A program made the translations under genes and the position numbers. Under the pieces are notes generated by a model that searched no databases, was not told where the DNA came from, and was given only the letters and a program-made list of their open reading frames with translations. Of a stretch of DNA of 64,000 nucleotides, positions 28,391 to 39,586 are shown piece by piece (within the stretch, counting starts at the first letter, position 1; each line of letters begins with the position of its first letter). Origin of the DNA: CAVVZJ01 sp963752755 (GTDB lineage: Bacteria; Planctomycetota; Planctomycetia; Isosphaerales; Isosphaeraceae); contig CAVVZJ010000011.1 in NCBI GenBank assembly GCA_963752755.1, positions 690,202-754,201 of the forward strand, given 5' to 3'.

Positions 28391-31273
28391 GAGCGGCTCC
28401 AGCACGCTCCGGACGCCGGCCATCTCGGTCTTCTCGCTGATGTAGTTGCGGACCCACCAGACGCCCACCTGCGCCCCCGCGATCGGCCGGCCCGAGCGGT
28501 CGGTCACCCGGCCCCGGACGTGGAAGACGAGCTCCGGCCAGATCCTCAGTTCCAGCGGCCCCCGGACCTCGCCCGGCCGGACGACCACGGCGCAGTCGGT
28601 CGTCGCCTCGCGGGTGCGTGCCCGGATCGACAGCGTGTCCTCGGGGTCGAGCTGCACCAGGCGGACGATCCCGTCCGGGCCGGTGCGGCGCGGGAGATCC
28701 TCGTTCGTGAAGCGCATCGTGTCCGGCCGCAGGAGATCGACCGTCGCGTCGGGCACCGCGGCGCCCCCGGCATCGACGACCCGAACCTTGAGGGTGACGG
28801 CACGTCGCAGTTCCAGGTCAGGCCAGGACCGATCCGCCCTGATCTCCAGCCGGGGGCCGGTGGTCCGCACCGTCGGGACGTACGCAATGAGGGGCGCTGC
28901 GTCTCCACCGTGACCGTCCCGGGCCGGACCTGCACCACGTAACGGCCGTCGACATCGGTGGTGGCGAGGTCGGACTGGTCGATGAAGAACCAACGCTCAT
29001 CAATATGATTCGCCGAGACGGCGAGGCCCGCGATCCCCGCGCCCGTCCCGGCATCCACGACCCGGTCCCAGATCTCGACGAGCCGCCGGACCGGCACCGT
29101 CACCCCGTCCACCCCGGCCCCGGCGCCGACGGTGACACCCTCGACCCGCTCGGCTTCCAGAAGCCTATCATATGAATATTGATACATTATCTGATACGTA
29201 CCTGGCGGCAGGCTGGTGGCCTCGACGGTACCGTCGGCGTGGACCGGGACCTTGCGGTTGACAACGACGGTGACTTCTTCCCGATCGCCTCCCTTCAGCA
29301 GGCTATTGAGGCTGATCGTCGCCTCGTCACCGATCTTCGGCGCGTCGGCGGGCAGGTCGAGCCGACCCCGGATCGTGCTGGCCCGCGTATCGATCGGGAT
29401 CGTCGGGGGCTCGCCATCGACCCAGGAGATCCGGACCGGCCCGAGCCCGCGGGCCTGGACCTTGACACCGATCCGGCAACCCTGGGGGATCTGTTCCATC
29501 GTGAATCCGCCGTTCGCGTCGGTCTGCGCCCGGTAGCGGGCGGCGGACGGGGTGTCGAGCAGGATGTCGTCCGTCGCGTTGCTACCCGCGGTCCTGGGGA
29601 GGCCGAAGAATCGCGGCCGGACCGACGCCCCGGCGATCGGGGCTCCGGCGTGGTCCACGAGCCTGCCCCGGGCCGTGCCGATCGAGCGGAGGACGATCGC
29701 GAGCTCGCCCCCGTCCCGGAGCGGACCACGAACCGGAATCCAGCCCAGCCGCCCGTCGGACGCGAGGGTCATCACCCCGAAGACGGCCGGTTGCGTGCGA
29801 CCGTCCTCTGCGCCGCCGAACGAGGCGATCGCGAAGCGGCCCTCCGCGTCGGCGTCCGACTCGGCCAGCGCCCGGGGCTCGTCCCAGTCGCCGCCGATGA
29901 CCCGGACCCGGGACCCGGCCGCGGGCTGACCGTCGCGATCGAGCACGCGGCCCGTGAATCCCGCTCCTTGTCGTTGCCGTCGTCTCGCTGCTCGGGAGGG
30001 GGAGACTTCGGATCGTCGTCGGGCCGGCCCGTCGGTTCCTCCTCCGGTCGGGAAGGCTCCGGCGCCCTGGCCGGTGCCTCCTCGACGAGGGTGAACCCGA
30101 AGCCGCCGACGGCGATCACGAGCACGCTGACCGAGAGCAGGGCGGGCATAACGAGTCTCCGGGGCAGGGGGGGGCGAAAGACCTGGTGCTGCAGCGCCTC
30201 GATCCGTCGGCGGACCTCGCACGTACGGGACATCGCGAGACTGTGCGCCGGCGGCGGCCCGGCGGCGCGGAGGGCCAGGCGGGCGAGCGCGCGACTGTAC
30301 GATTGCACGTCGCCGAGCAGGTCGGCCGCGACTGAGTCCCAGACGGCGTCGCAGGCCGCCGCGTGCGCCCGGCGGACTCGCCAGACGAGGAGGTGGAACC
30401 ACAGCACGATCGCGACGAGGTGCAGGATCGTGTTCCAGGCCACGTCGCATCCGCGAGCGTGCGCCAGCTCGTGGGCCAGGATCGCCTGCAGTTCGGCCCG
30501 CTCCTCATCCCGGTAGGAGTCCAATGGCAAGAGGAGGGTCGCCCGCCTCAGCCCGGTCAGGCACGGCGAGCCGACCCGGTCGGAACCGACCACGCGCACG
30601 CCCCGCACGCCGCCCAGGCGGCCTGCGATCCCGTCGCACTCGGCGACGGACCGCGCGCCCGATCGACGACCCGGGAGAGCAGCCAGGCGTCCCGGGCCAG
30701 CCGCAGCGACAGGACCGCCACCCCCGCCAGCCAGACCGCCAGGAGCCAGTGGTCTCGATTCGCTGGCGATTCCGGAGTGTTGGTCTCCAGGGCGGGTTGA
30801 TTTCGAGGGATCGAGGACGAACCGGCGGACGAGCGAGGCGCGGTCCTGGACCGTCGAGGAGACGCGATGCGAGGCGAGGCCGCGACGGCGGATTCCGCCT
30901 CGGGCCCCGGCCGCGTCGCGTCGATCGGGCTTCGCGTCTCGTCCTTGGGGACAATCCGCACACTCGGATTGGGCCTCGGGGCAGGGGAGGGCCTCTCCTC
31001 CATCCCGGGATCGACCGGAGACGGAATCGACTCGCCACGGGGCACCTTCCAGGAGAGGACGGGCGGGGCGGCCATTAGAACTAGGATCACCGCGAGCCCC
31101 ACCTCCGACGATCGCCACAGGGCCACTCGCCAGCGCGGGTTCCCCTTCGCGAGCGCTGCATGAGCGATCCAGGCCAGGCCCAGAAATGTTGTGCACCGGC
31201 CGAGCAGGATCAGCCTCGGCGGGGCCTCGACAAGCCGGTCGGCGAGCCAGGAGAGGAGCCCGGTCCCGCTCAT
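28391..31273 (-). CDS. BlaR1-like M56 metallopeptidase receptor with regulatory-like repeats, frame broken
   Basis: The start ATG 31273 overlaps the blaI-like stop (ATGA). The N-terminal part has membrane segments (LILLGRCTTFLGLAWIAHAAL and VGLAVILVLMAAPPVL). The peptidase segment contains LQAILAHELAHARGCDVAWN, the zinc-binding HExxH (HELAH). A further membrane segment (ALLSVSVLVIAVGGFGF) follows. The long C-terminal region consists of carboxypeptidase-regulatory-like beta units (GFTGRVLDRDGQPAAGSRVRV, ARGRLVDHAGAPIAGASV, FHVRGRVTDRSGRPIAGAQV). Frame changes occur near 30640, 29960 and 28890. Canonical BlaR1 has a penicillin-binding sensor domain instead. This gene, by inference, senses something else at the cell surface and cleaves the BlaI-like repressor. 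The 3' end is uncertain. Confidence 0.7.
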
Positions 31274-31659
31274 TTTCTCCCCCCGTCCCCGCTGGGCGGT
31301 GCCGTGTCCCCCTGGTCGGCGAGCCGCTTCAGCACGATCAGATCCTCCTCGCTGAGCTTCTCCGGCCGGATGAGGTTCATCACCAGGGCCTGGATCGAGC
31401 CCCCAAAGTGGGCGTCGACAAGTTCCCCCAGCATCGACCGGAAGGACGACCTGGGCCGGGTCGTTGCCTTGGAGAGATACGCCTTGCCGACCCACCGGCG
31501 CGAGACGTGCCCTTTCCGGAGCAGGGTGGTGAGGTAGGAGCGCAGGGCCGGGTTCTTGATCGGCTCGGGGAACCGCGCCTGCACATCGGCGGGCTTCATC
31601 TCGCCGTGCTCCCAGAGCAGGCGCATGACCTTCAGTTCCCCGGGCGTGAATCGAGGCAT
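31270..31659 (-). CDS. BlaI/MecI-family repressor
   Basis: 129 residues, intact. The N-terminal winged helix reads FTPGELKVMRLLWEHGEMKPADVQARF, and the recognition region is SYLTTLLRKGHVSRRWVGKAYL. The C-terminal dimerisation helices contain the stretch that a BlaR1-type protease would cut. The ATG at 31659 is chosen because it fits the family start (MPRFTPGE). Two dyads lie 31-90 bp upstream, so it is expected to repress its own operon with the BlaR1-like gene. Confidence 0.9.
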   Translation of the reverse strand: MPRFTPGELKVMRLLWEHGEMKPADVQARFPEPIKNPALRSYLTTLLRKGHVSRRWVGKAYLSKATTRPRSSFRSMLGELVDAHFGGSIQALVMNLIRPEKLSEEDLIVLKRLADQGDTAPPSGDGGRK

Positions 31660-31689
31660 CGCGAAGTCTCCCCGGGCCGGCGGACAATA

Positions 31690-31705
31690 TGCAGAAGACA
31701 CTGCA
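31690..31705. promoter_or_regulatory. BlaI-type operator 1
   Basis: TGCAGAAGACACTGCA, an imperfect 16-bp dyad 31 bp upstream of the repressor start, with outer half-sites TGCAG/CTGCA. Confidence 0.65.
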
Positions 31706-31732
31706 CAATCTGTCCTCGCGCCAAGGATAACA

Positions 31733-31748
31733 TGCAGAGATATCTGCA
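31733..31748. promoter_or_regulatory. BlaI-type operator 2
   Basis: TGCAGAGATATCTGCA, a perfect 16-bp palindrome 43 bp beyond operator 1 (about four helical turns). Confidence 0.72.
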
Positions 31749-31964
31749 CAACCCTTTCGGGGGCGAGTCTTGGGCCTCGCGGCCGGGAAGGCCGAGTCGG
31801 CGAAGCTGACTCGGGCCCCCGGGGGAGAATGGACGAACCCGACGAACTTTCCCGGGTCCTGGAGGGTGGCCTCGCCCAGTTCGATTCGGGAGGCGGCGCT
31901 CATCAGGAAACGACGTCGGCGCGTCGCGACGCATTGCGCGGCGCGGGACCGGCCGACGCGCGAC

Positions 31965-32486
31965 GGCGACCACGAGGTCCACCTCCTCACCGACCTGCCC
32001 CAAGCCGTGGCGGACACGGCCGGGGTGGTTACGATCTACCACCGCCGCTGGACACAGGAGACCGCGTTCCCGGAGTTAGAGGCGATGCTCAACGGCGAGA
32101 GCGCGGCCCTGGGCTACCCGCGTGCGGCGCCGTTCACGCTGGGCGTGGCGATGGTGGCTGAGAACGTGATGAGAGTGGTCAAAGGCGCGTTGCGGTCGGT
32201 GCACGGCGCCGACGCGATCGACGAAGGGGTGTCAGGGTCGGTCCTGGCAGAGGAGGTGGCTGGGACGACCTGGGGGATGGGGATCGCCATCCCGAAGGGC
32301 GAGTGGACGGTGTTTCACGACCTGTCGCACTCCGCGATGGGCGAAGCGTTGCGGGACCTCGAGCGGCGTGGTCGCCTGTCGCACTACCGGGGACCGAAGC
32401 GGCCGAAGCCCAGGAAGGCCAGCAGTTACGAGAGGGAATACCTGTCGACCGCGAAGGTGCTGAAGGATCAACAAGGTTACAAGTGA
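31965..32486 (+). pseudogene. C-terminal fragment of an IS4-like transposase
   Basis: Reads VHLLTDLPQAVADTAGVVTIYHRRWTQETAFPELEAMLNGE, with the catalytic Glu of the YH-x-RW-x-x-E signature, and ends at 32486. The N-terminal two thirds with both Asp residues are missing. The 200 bp before it are unrelated to a transposase. Confidence 0.7.
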
Positions 32487-32521
32487 CACGAACATCACAG
32501 GGCTGGTCTTTGGAGGCCACC

Positions 32522-35500
32522 TCAATCCGGCGGATCGAAGGTCCGCTCGAGGATCACCTCCTCTTCGGGATGAAAAACTCGGTCGCGTGGATTGGCGCGG
32601 AAGTCGAAGAGCGAGAAGAAGCCTTTCCAGAGGTTGAACTCAATATCGTTCTCCCGATCGCTTGGTCCGGGGCAGCCTCTCGCATCCAGCGATATTCCTG
32701 GCCCTTCACTGTCGTCGGCGGGGGTGGTCCGGACTGGGTAGCGGACCAGGATGGTGAGCGGCACCCGTTTTTGTTCCCAGAAAGCCTGGCAGAAGTCGGA
32801 GAGGATCTCACGGGCGGCGTAGCCACCGAGGCCCATTGATCGGTAGGCGCGGCGGACCCAAACGAAGAACTCGAAGGTATTCTCCGAAAGGCCCTGTCCC
32901 ACAACGGGTTTCGCCACGGTAATCCCGCACGGATACGGCTTCTGAAAGCTGTCGAGGGTCTCGTTCGGGGGACCCTGGAGGACGAGCCATCGCCAAGGTA
33001 TGCCGTCGGGGTGCCCCTCCCAGGAGTGGTTTGCCTCCTGGATCAGATTGGCGAGCGACATTCCAGGCCACTCCCGAGCGAAATCGGGCCCCATGGACTG
33101 GATCGCTCGCTGGAGGTCCTCCTCCTCCACCTGTCCGGAAGGGAGTCGTCGCACCAAGGAGATCACGGAGAGTCGCAACTGGGACTCACAGAACCGGACG
33201 AAATCTTCGCCATAGTTGGGGCGCAGAGTCGGCCAGTGCCGGCGGAAGGCGGCGGTGCTGGCCCAGCGTCGGAAGACGCTCATCCAGCCACGGTTCAGGG
33301 GAACCTGGCCCGGTCCGCCGAGGTCCAGGCGGAGCCAGGCATCTTCCATGACCTGGAGCATCTGGGCGATGGCATGAAGCTCGATGCGGTCGCCACTGGT
33401 GGCCTCGCTTGCGTTCAGTTCCGGGTAGATGTCGCGGCTCAGGCTGTCGAGGTGCCCCTGATCGCGGAGGTCCTCCTGCAGCCCCACCCATGCGTCGGCA
33501 GATGCAATAAACTCCTCGGGGGGTGGCGGGGCGGAGGCCCAGCGGTTCGCGACGGCCGAAAAGAGCTTGCGATTGCCGCGGATGAATTCCAGATCGGGCT
33601 GGGTCTCGGTCCAAAACTCGTAGTTCAGTTCGTGCGCCGCCTCGTGGAAGACAGTCAGGCCGACGTGCAGGCCGAGCATTCGGTAGCTCTCGAACTGATC
33701 TTCGTCAAAGAACTGATCGGCTGTCGTTTGGTGAGGGAACTCCGGGTGGAGGGCCCGATAGTTCTGGACATCGGGTGGTTCGTCGCCGGTCAGCGACGCC
33801 TTGAGATAGACGAGCGTGCCTGGGATCTCGCCGCCATCGACGTCGTCATACCGGATGCGGCCGACGGCGCAGTGCCATTGGCTTGGGCCCGCGGTCATTG
33901 GCCGGAGAGCATCGACGTCAATCTCGATCCGGATACCGAAGTCGATCCGGCAGAGGCGAATCAGCCGGGCGAGATCTTCGAAGGTGAAGGCGGGATCCAT
34001 GCCCGCGTCGCTGACGACGATGTAGCGGCAGCGGCGACGGATCAGTTCATAGACACCCAGGTTCTCGAAGTGGCCACCGTCGGAGAGGTGGACATACCGG
34101 CTCCGTTCGTCGGTGTGGCCCAGCAGTTCGCGGACGATTGGCCAGGCGATACCGGGTCCCTGGCCGACCCAGTCGTCGTGGCGTGGGTTCTGAATCCACC
34201 AGCCGAGCCGGGCGTTAAAGACGGTCATCAGAGCCCTCAGCGGAGCCGACTGATGCGTGCCCATGTTTGGGTCGGCCGCGGCGCCGGAAATCGCCACGGC
34301 CTGTCCGAGCGTCAGGTAGGGGTCGCTACGGTCGTCGAGGCGACGATACCAGGTGTCGCGGCTGCCGCAGAAAAGCGGGGTGAAGGTGAATGACTCGCCC
34401 TGGCGGTCCTGCCAGGCCAACTCCTGACCGGCGACAAGATTCAGTGTTGTGTTGATCAGGGGATAGGGGCCGTAGTAAGGGGGACCGACCGGGTCATCCG
34501 GCCAATGGGAGCCGATGGTCAGGAGTCGCAAGGGTGGGTCGTCATCGGGGTCAAAGCCGGTGACACGGTTCTCCTGGCGAACCCGGGCTGGGTTTTCGCG
34601 GCGGGGCTCCCTTCCCGCCCGGTCGCCGGGGAGGTTGCCGGGACGTGGTTGGGCGCCGACCTGCGTCGGGGCCCCTCCAGGTCCGGGAAGCCAGGCTCGC
34701 CAGGCTGCGGCGGCTTGCCACCACAAGGCCCTCAACTGCGACTCACCGCGAGCGAACTCCTCCGGGGCGTCGGCCGCCGTCCCCGGCTGCGTCGGGTCGC
34801 GCCATGAGCGCTCGTGCCAGGTACGCTTGGGGCGCGAGGCGCCGAGATAACAGCGCGTCAAGCGGTTGCCGTAAAGGTTGTGCAATGAGAAGAGGTTGGC
34901 ATCGGAGGCGATCCCGGCAATCCCGGCCCCGAGAAGACTGAGAGCCATCCAGCCAAACAGTGACAGGCTCGACGTCGTGACGACCCGGCTACCGAAGTCC
35001 CGGACCGCCTCGTCGAGGGAAACCTGGCTCTGGGCCGCTGGTTCGATGGCTCGAACCGCGACACCCGGCGTACGTTTCCCGACCGAGGAGTCCGGAACTG
35101 TCAACACTCCGACGAGCGCCGAGGTGGCCGCCAAGAGCCCGATGAGGAAGACGATCGGGGCGACCTGAGCGAGCCTGTCAAGGAATGGGTTGCCGTCACT
35201 CTGCCCGTTGATACGTGGGCTCCGACCTGCCAGCGCCCCGCCCACCGAGGTCATGATCCAGCCGACCACCAGGGTCGGGGTGACCATCTGGTGCGCGAGC
35301 CGGTCCAGGAAGTGGGCCACGGGTGGGACATAGAAAAGGATCGCCATGATGGCCAGCCAGGCCACGCCCGCGATCAGTAACAGAGCGCAGACCCTCGCCC
35401 ACCACTCCCTAACGTCCTCGCCCTGTTTACGCCCGAGCAGCCAGACCTCGACGGTGACGGCTACGAAGAACACCAGGATCGTCAGTGGTGGGCCGAACGT

Positions 35501-36979
35501 TGCGATCGCCCAGGGCTGATCGTACAGTCGCCAGAGGATCTGCGAGAAGGCCACGAAGAGCAGAAAGCCGCCGCTCGCTCCCGAGATGAAGGAGGTCACA
35601 AGGAGCCAGATGCCCTGTCGCAACCAACCGTTCGGTTCACTCCCTCCCACCTCAGATCGAATGGACTGGTTGCGGTTGAAGACCCAAAAGACGGCGGCCC
35701 CGAAGAGGTGAGCAATCATGTGCAAGATGCCGAAGGAAAAGGCGAACTCGAAGGTGGACGATCGGGGCAGTCCACCGTCGGCCCACGACTTCAGGGCATC
35801 AGGCTCGATGTTCTCCAAATTGATTCCAAAGAACTGCTTCGGGACACCCAGTCTCTCCAGTGGACGCGCGAGGAGGGCCCGCGGGGCGTTCGGCTGGATG
35901 TCTGCAAGCCACCGGCACCAGGGCGAGGCTGTGGGGATGCGTACGACCCATCGAGATTCATCTTTCATGAACCAGTCAGGGCCACGAATGCCCGAGAGGT
36001 TCTTCGGGGAATTGAGGCTGAACAGCCAGCTCGTCAAGACGCCGCAGACGATCAATGGCAGGATGATGCCCAGGAAGATTGGCCGGTTCGTCAGGACCGG
36101 CTGCATCGCGACATTCAGGGAGCCCTGCCGCCTGGCTGCTGAGCGTGCGTTGCGCAGCACGGCCACCTGCCAGCCGATGATGGCGAAGACCGCGAACAGG
36201 AGCCCCACGAAGGTGTAAAAGACTGCGACGTGCCAGCCATCGGCCAAGCTCGTGTGAAGACTGAAGCACTTGACCACCCCCCACGCGACCAACGCGAAAA
36301 AGAGCGTCAGAGGAACGAGCAGGAAGAAGTTGATCAACGTGTTGCGAGCATAGATCGCCAGGAGGGTCCAGGTGTCGGCGGTCAGGGTGCCCTTCCAGGG
36401 AGCGAGGTAATTGCTGTACTGACGCAGATGGTGCAGTGGCTCCGGCTCCTCGTCCACGATCCGTTCCGGTCCGATCTCGACGCGGTCGACCTGGCGGTGG
36501 CGGACGCGGCTGGGGGCGAGCTGGTCCTGAACGCTCAGGACGTCGCCCTCACGCTTCAGCCAGGCTGTGAGCCAGCTCCCGGCGTACCCACCGCCAGACA
36601 CGGTCGAGAGATAGTCAAAGCGCGTCAGCAGCCGCAAATGCGCCAGCGCTTGAAGTAGGCCCACGGCGAACGTGGCGCTTCGGATGCCGCCACCGGAGAG
36701 CGCCAGCCCGGCCAGGTGCTGGTCGAGGGCACCGACCCGACGGGCCTTCTCCACCTCATCCGCCGCCGACCCGTGCTCCGGCTCGCGAGGCGGTCTGAAA
36801 GAGGGCCGGGTCGGCTTCGGTCCGGATCGCGCCCGTTCGGCCTCGAAAATGGCCTGGCGCCGGAGGTGGATCTGTTTCAACTCCTCGGCATGGACGGTGT
36901 CGAAGGTGACGAGGGGCTCGTTGTGTGTCTCGCCACCAGTCGGGGTGCCCTCGGGTACTGGATCGGCAATATCGCTCAT
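32522..36979 (-). CDS. giant membrane patatin-like phospholipase
   Basis: 1485 residues in one intact frame. The oxyanion box LALSGGGIRSATF lies near residue 95. The nucleophile elbow STVSGGGYAG has S128. The catalytic Asp is in SDGGHFENLG, D967. Between them lie about nine hydrophobic membrane segments, for example LINFFLLVPLTLFFALVAWG, FLGIILPLIVCGVLTSWLF and ALLLIAGVAWLAIMAILFYV. ATG 36979 is preferred, with AAGGTG 6 bases upstream; a GTG at 37021 overlaps the previous stop. Known patatins hydrolyse acyl ester bonds of lipids. Large membrane forms with this SGGGIRSATF/SDGGHFENLG pair are known from bacteria but are little characterised. It is the last gene of a four-gene leftward cluster. 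Confidence 0.85.
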   Translation of the reverse strand: MSDIADPVPEGTPTGGETHNEPLVTFDTVHAEELKQIHLRRQAIFEAERARSGPKPTRPSFRPPREPEHGSAADEVEKARRVGALDQHLAGLALSGGGIRSATFAVGLLQALAHLRLLTRFDYLSTVSGGGYAGSWLTAWLKREGDVLSVQDQLAPSRVRHRQVDRVEIGPERIVDEEPEPLHHLRQYSNYLAPWKGTLTADTWTLLAIYARNTLINFFLLVPLTLFFALVAWGVVKCFSLHTSLADGWHVAVFYTFVGLLFAVFAIIGWQVAVLRNARSAARRQGSLNVAMQPVLTNRPIFLGIILPLIVCGVLTSWLFSLNSPKNLSGIRGPDWFMKDESRWVVRIPTASPWCRWLADIQPNAPRALLARPLERLGVPKQFFGINLENIEPDALKSWADGGLPRSSTFEFAFSFGILHMIAHLFGAAVFWVFNRNQSIRSEVGGSEPNGWLRQGIWLLVTSFISGASGGFLLFVAFSQILWRLYDQPWAIATFGPPLTILVFFVAVTVEVWLLGRKQGEDVREWWARVCALLLIAGVAWLAIMAILFYVPPVAHFLDRLAHQMVTPTLVVGWIMTSVGGALAGRSPRINGQSDGNPFLDRLAQVAPIVFLIGLLAATSALVGVLTVPDSSVGKRTPGVAVRAIEPAAQSQVSLDEAVRDFGSRVVTTSSLSLFGWMALSLLGAGIAGIASDANLFSLHNLYGNRLTRCYLGASRPKRTWHERSWRDPTQPGTAADAPEEFARGESQLRALWWQAAAAWRAWLPGPGGAPTQVGAQPRPGNLPGDRAGREPRRENPARVRQENRVTGFDPDDDPPLRLLTIGSHWPDDPVGPPYYGPYPLINTTLNLVAGQELAWQDRQGESFTFTPLFCGSRDTWYRRLDDRSDPYLTLGQAVAISGAAADPNMGTHQSAPLRALMTVFNARLGWWIQNPRHDDWVGQGPGIAWPIVRELLGHTDERSRYVHLSDGGHFENLGVYELIRRRCRYIVVSDAGMDPAFTFEDLARLIRLCRIDFGIRIEIDVDALRPMTAGPSQWHCAVGRIRYDDVDGGEIPGTLVYLKASLTGDEPPDVQNYRALHPEFPHQTTADQFFDEDQFESYRMLGLHVGLTVFHEAAHELNYEFWTETQPDLEFIRGNRKLFSAVANRWASAPPPPEEFIASADAWVGLQEDLRDQGHLDSLSRDIYPELNASEATSGDRIELHAIAQMLQVMEDAWLRLDLGGPGQVPLNRGWMSVFRRWASTAAFRRHWPTLRPNYGEDFVRFCESQLRLSVISLVRRLPSGQVEEEDLQRAIQSMGPDFAREWPGMSLANLIQEANHSWEGHPDGIPWRWLVLQGPPNETLDSFQKPYPCGITVAKPVVGQGLSENTFEFFVWVRRAYRSMGLGGYAAREILSDFCQAFWEQKRVPLTILVRYPVRTTPADDSEGPGISLDARGCPGPSDRENDIEFNLWKGFFSLFDFRANPRDRVFHPEEEVILERTFDPPD

Positions 36980-37002
36980 ATCCGCACCTTGATGTTCGAT
37001 GA

Positions 37003-39500
37003 TCAGTGACGTGTCCACCACGCTCTCAGACCGACCAGTCGCTCCAAGTTCTCGGCTTGCTCAAGCGACCTCACTGTCGTGACCCGCGCCGCACCGCGAG
37101 CCGCGTCAGCCCGCGCACGCAGCTCGACAAGCCGTGCGAGGCGACGGTCGCTGTTCCTCCAGGGGCTCCCGGCGAGGGGTTTCGGGATCGCACTGATCAG
37201 CCCGTCGCGTTCGGCACGGGATAGATACCAGTTCAGCGCGACATCGGGAGTCATCCCATCGTCCTCGGTGTCGTCACCCGGCCAGGCGGTCGGGTCGGGT
37301 GGACGCGCGGTCACCTGGGCCGAGTTCTCGAAGACGACCGTGGTGAAGAACGAGCGATGACCTTTCGTCGCCGCGGTGAATCGAGCGGCGAGACCCTGCA
37401 CGTCCTCATCGTTGCGGAACATGGCCGAGGCCGTCCTCGCGGACGCCGCCGCCTCGGGTGGGCTGGTGAAAAACCGGAATGTGCGTGACGCACGGCCGAA
37501 GAACGTCGTGGGGCCTTCCGCCACCCCCAGCCGCGCCGCGGCGCTGATCGCATCGCGGATCTGAACCAGGAGCACACCTGAGGTCTCGCGAACCAGCCAG
37601 GGAAGGTTTTTGTCGAGCCATGCTGAAGCGACCTGGATGCCGTAATTGTCGTAATAACCGGCGTCCACGACCCGCCGTGGTGGGTCGGTAGGCAGGTTAA
37701 CCGCGGGCGAGACGTAGGGAAACGAGGCGTTGATCCTGACACCCGTCCCGAGACGGAATCCCTCTACCTCGGGGAATAGCCGGGCGAATTCCAGGGCCGA
37801 AAGCGAGTACGGCCGCACGCCCGAGGTCATATCGCCGCCGATCTCCGGACCCCCGGACCCGGTCAAGGCCAGCAGGTCGAGGTTGCTGATCAGAAGTCGT
37901 CGCCCACTCTCAACCATCATCGGCGAGAGGACCAGCGATGGGACACGGCCCACTTCCTCGTGGGGCCGGAGGTCCCGGAAGGGGAATCGCAGAGCGGCCC
38001 ACGCATCCTCCAGCCGAATGCCCCGGTCATCAGCCACCACGCGCGGAAGGAAAGCGAGGAACGGGTCCCTGAGGGCAAGAAACCGGGCGACTGGTGAGAG
38101 GCTGTCACGCGGAATGTTTAGGACCCAGGGTGAAGGCCGGTAGGGCCCGAATTCCTCCTGCTCGGCCGACGTGTCGGGGTCATCGCGGCGGTGCAGCAGG
38201 TAATAGGCCGCACCGAGCATCCCGCCTGAGGCCCCGGTGATCAACCGCACGTGGCGGCCGAAGCCGGGGAGATCCTGCTCCAGCCGGTCCAGGACAATCG
38301 CCACCCAGAGCGCGGAACGCAAGGCGCCACCGCTGACTGAGACCACCACGAGCCTGGGCCTTTCCCCCGCCGGCACGCCCTTGCCCGCGAATGTCAGCCA
38401 GTTGTTCAAGGCCAACTCATCGTCAATCAACGGTGGCGACGACGCCGCGCCGGCAGCGAGCGCGCCCACCAGGTCATTGACCCGATGCCCCAGCAGCGCA
38501 GGGCGATCCGAACCGCCCGGGTAGTACGCCGGCATCTCGGGTAATCGGAGCTTGTACGGATCAAGGTTAGCGAGTCCGAACCACACAAGGCCAAGGAGGA
38601 TCACCAGTGTCATCACACCGGGGAATGCTTCCCCGACATAGGCATCGACGAAGTAGGCGACCAACGAATAGGCCGATGCCAGCAGACCGATTAGTGTGCA
38701 GATCGCAAAGGCCGAGGACACTACGTGCTCGTAGATTGGATGGAGCGACAGCAGAAGATAAAAAATGATCAACACCAGAAAGAACAGCAGGAGTAAGCGC
38801 ACCTCACCACCGATGCCAGCCAGAGACCCAGCCGACCATCGGCCCAGAACCTGCCCGATGCGGATCAGTCCCGCCACGATAGCGACGCCCAGGGCGTACC
38901 GGCAGCCCAAACGGCAAGGCCGAACAGCCATCCCCAGACGTTACTCGTGACAGCGAGCGACGATCCCAACCGGGGTCCGACCCGTGTTGAACTGACCAGG
39001 GTTGCCAGCACCGAGCGTGGTACGTGGGGAAATGCAGCCGGAAACAGTGCAGGCGCCATCAGTAGTGCCAGGAATGGCGGACTCGTGGCCAGCAGAAACC
39101 GCGCCAGCCTCCCGGCGTCGTCCGTTGCAGGAGACGCCGTGAGGTTCGGCGCGAATCGACCCAGAAACGCATCGATCGCCTTTGCACGCTCGGCCTCAGC
39201 TTGCGCATCATCCTGCGCCTCGGCAGCGAAGAAGCTGATACTCCCGACCGTCGCCAGCAGCAACACAACGGCTGTGGCGGCGTCGAGTCGCGTCGTCGCC
39301 CGGTCGTGCCAGAACAGGCTCGGGAGCCCATAACCCGCTCCGAGCAGTCCGTACACGATCCCCAGGATGACCACCACCACGACCGGCACGATGGCGTGCC
39401 CGGCGCCGAAGGCGACGATCTCTGGCAGCCAGGGCCAGTACGGTAGCAGGAGCAAAAGCGCTAGCACGACGGCCAGAGCAACCTGGACCGCACGGATCAT
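37003..39500 (-). CDS. membrane patatin-like lipase, frame broken once
   Basis: About 830 residues when joined. From ATG 39500: MIRAVQVALAVVLALLLLLP, then several membrane segments (AIVPVVVVVILGIVYGLLGAG, TAVVLLLATVGSISFFA, LLLLFFLVLIIFYLLLSLHP). The lipase domain follows, with SVSGGALRSALW (oxyanion), ITGASGGMLGAAYY (nucleophile Ser) and VVDAGYYDNYG (Asp), in normal patatin spacing of about 180 residues. The frame changes near 38890-38920, inside a membrane segment (WAAG to YALGVAIVAG). The stop overlaps the following patatin's GTG option. It is the third gene of the cluster. Confidence 0.8.
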
Positions 39501-39586
39501 CGTCCCTCCCGAAATCTTTTCTCGCGGCGCGAAGGACTTGCGCCGCCCCATCTCCAAGGAGGGCCGGCGCGGTGGGCCATGGACCT

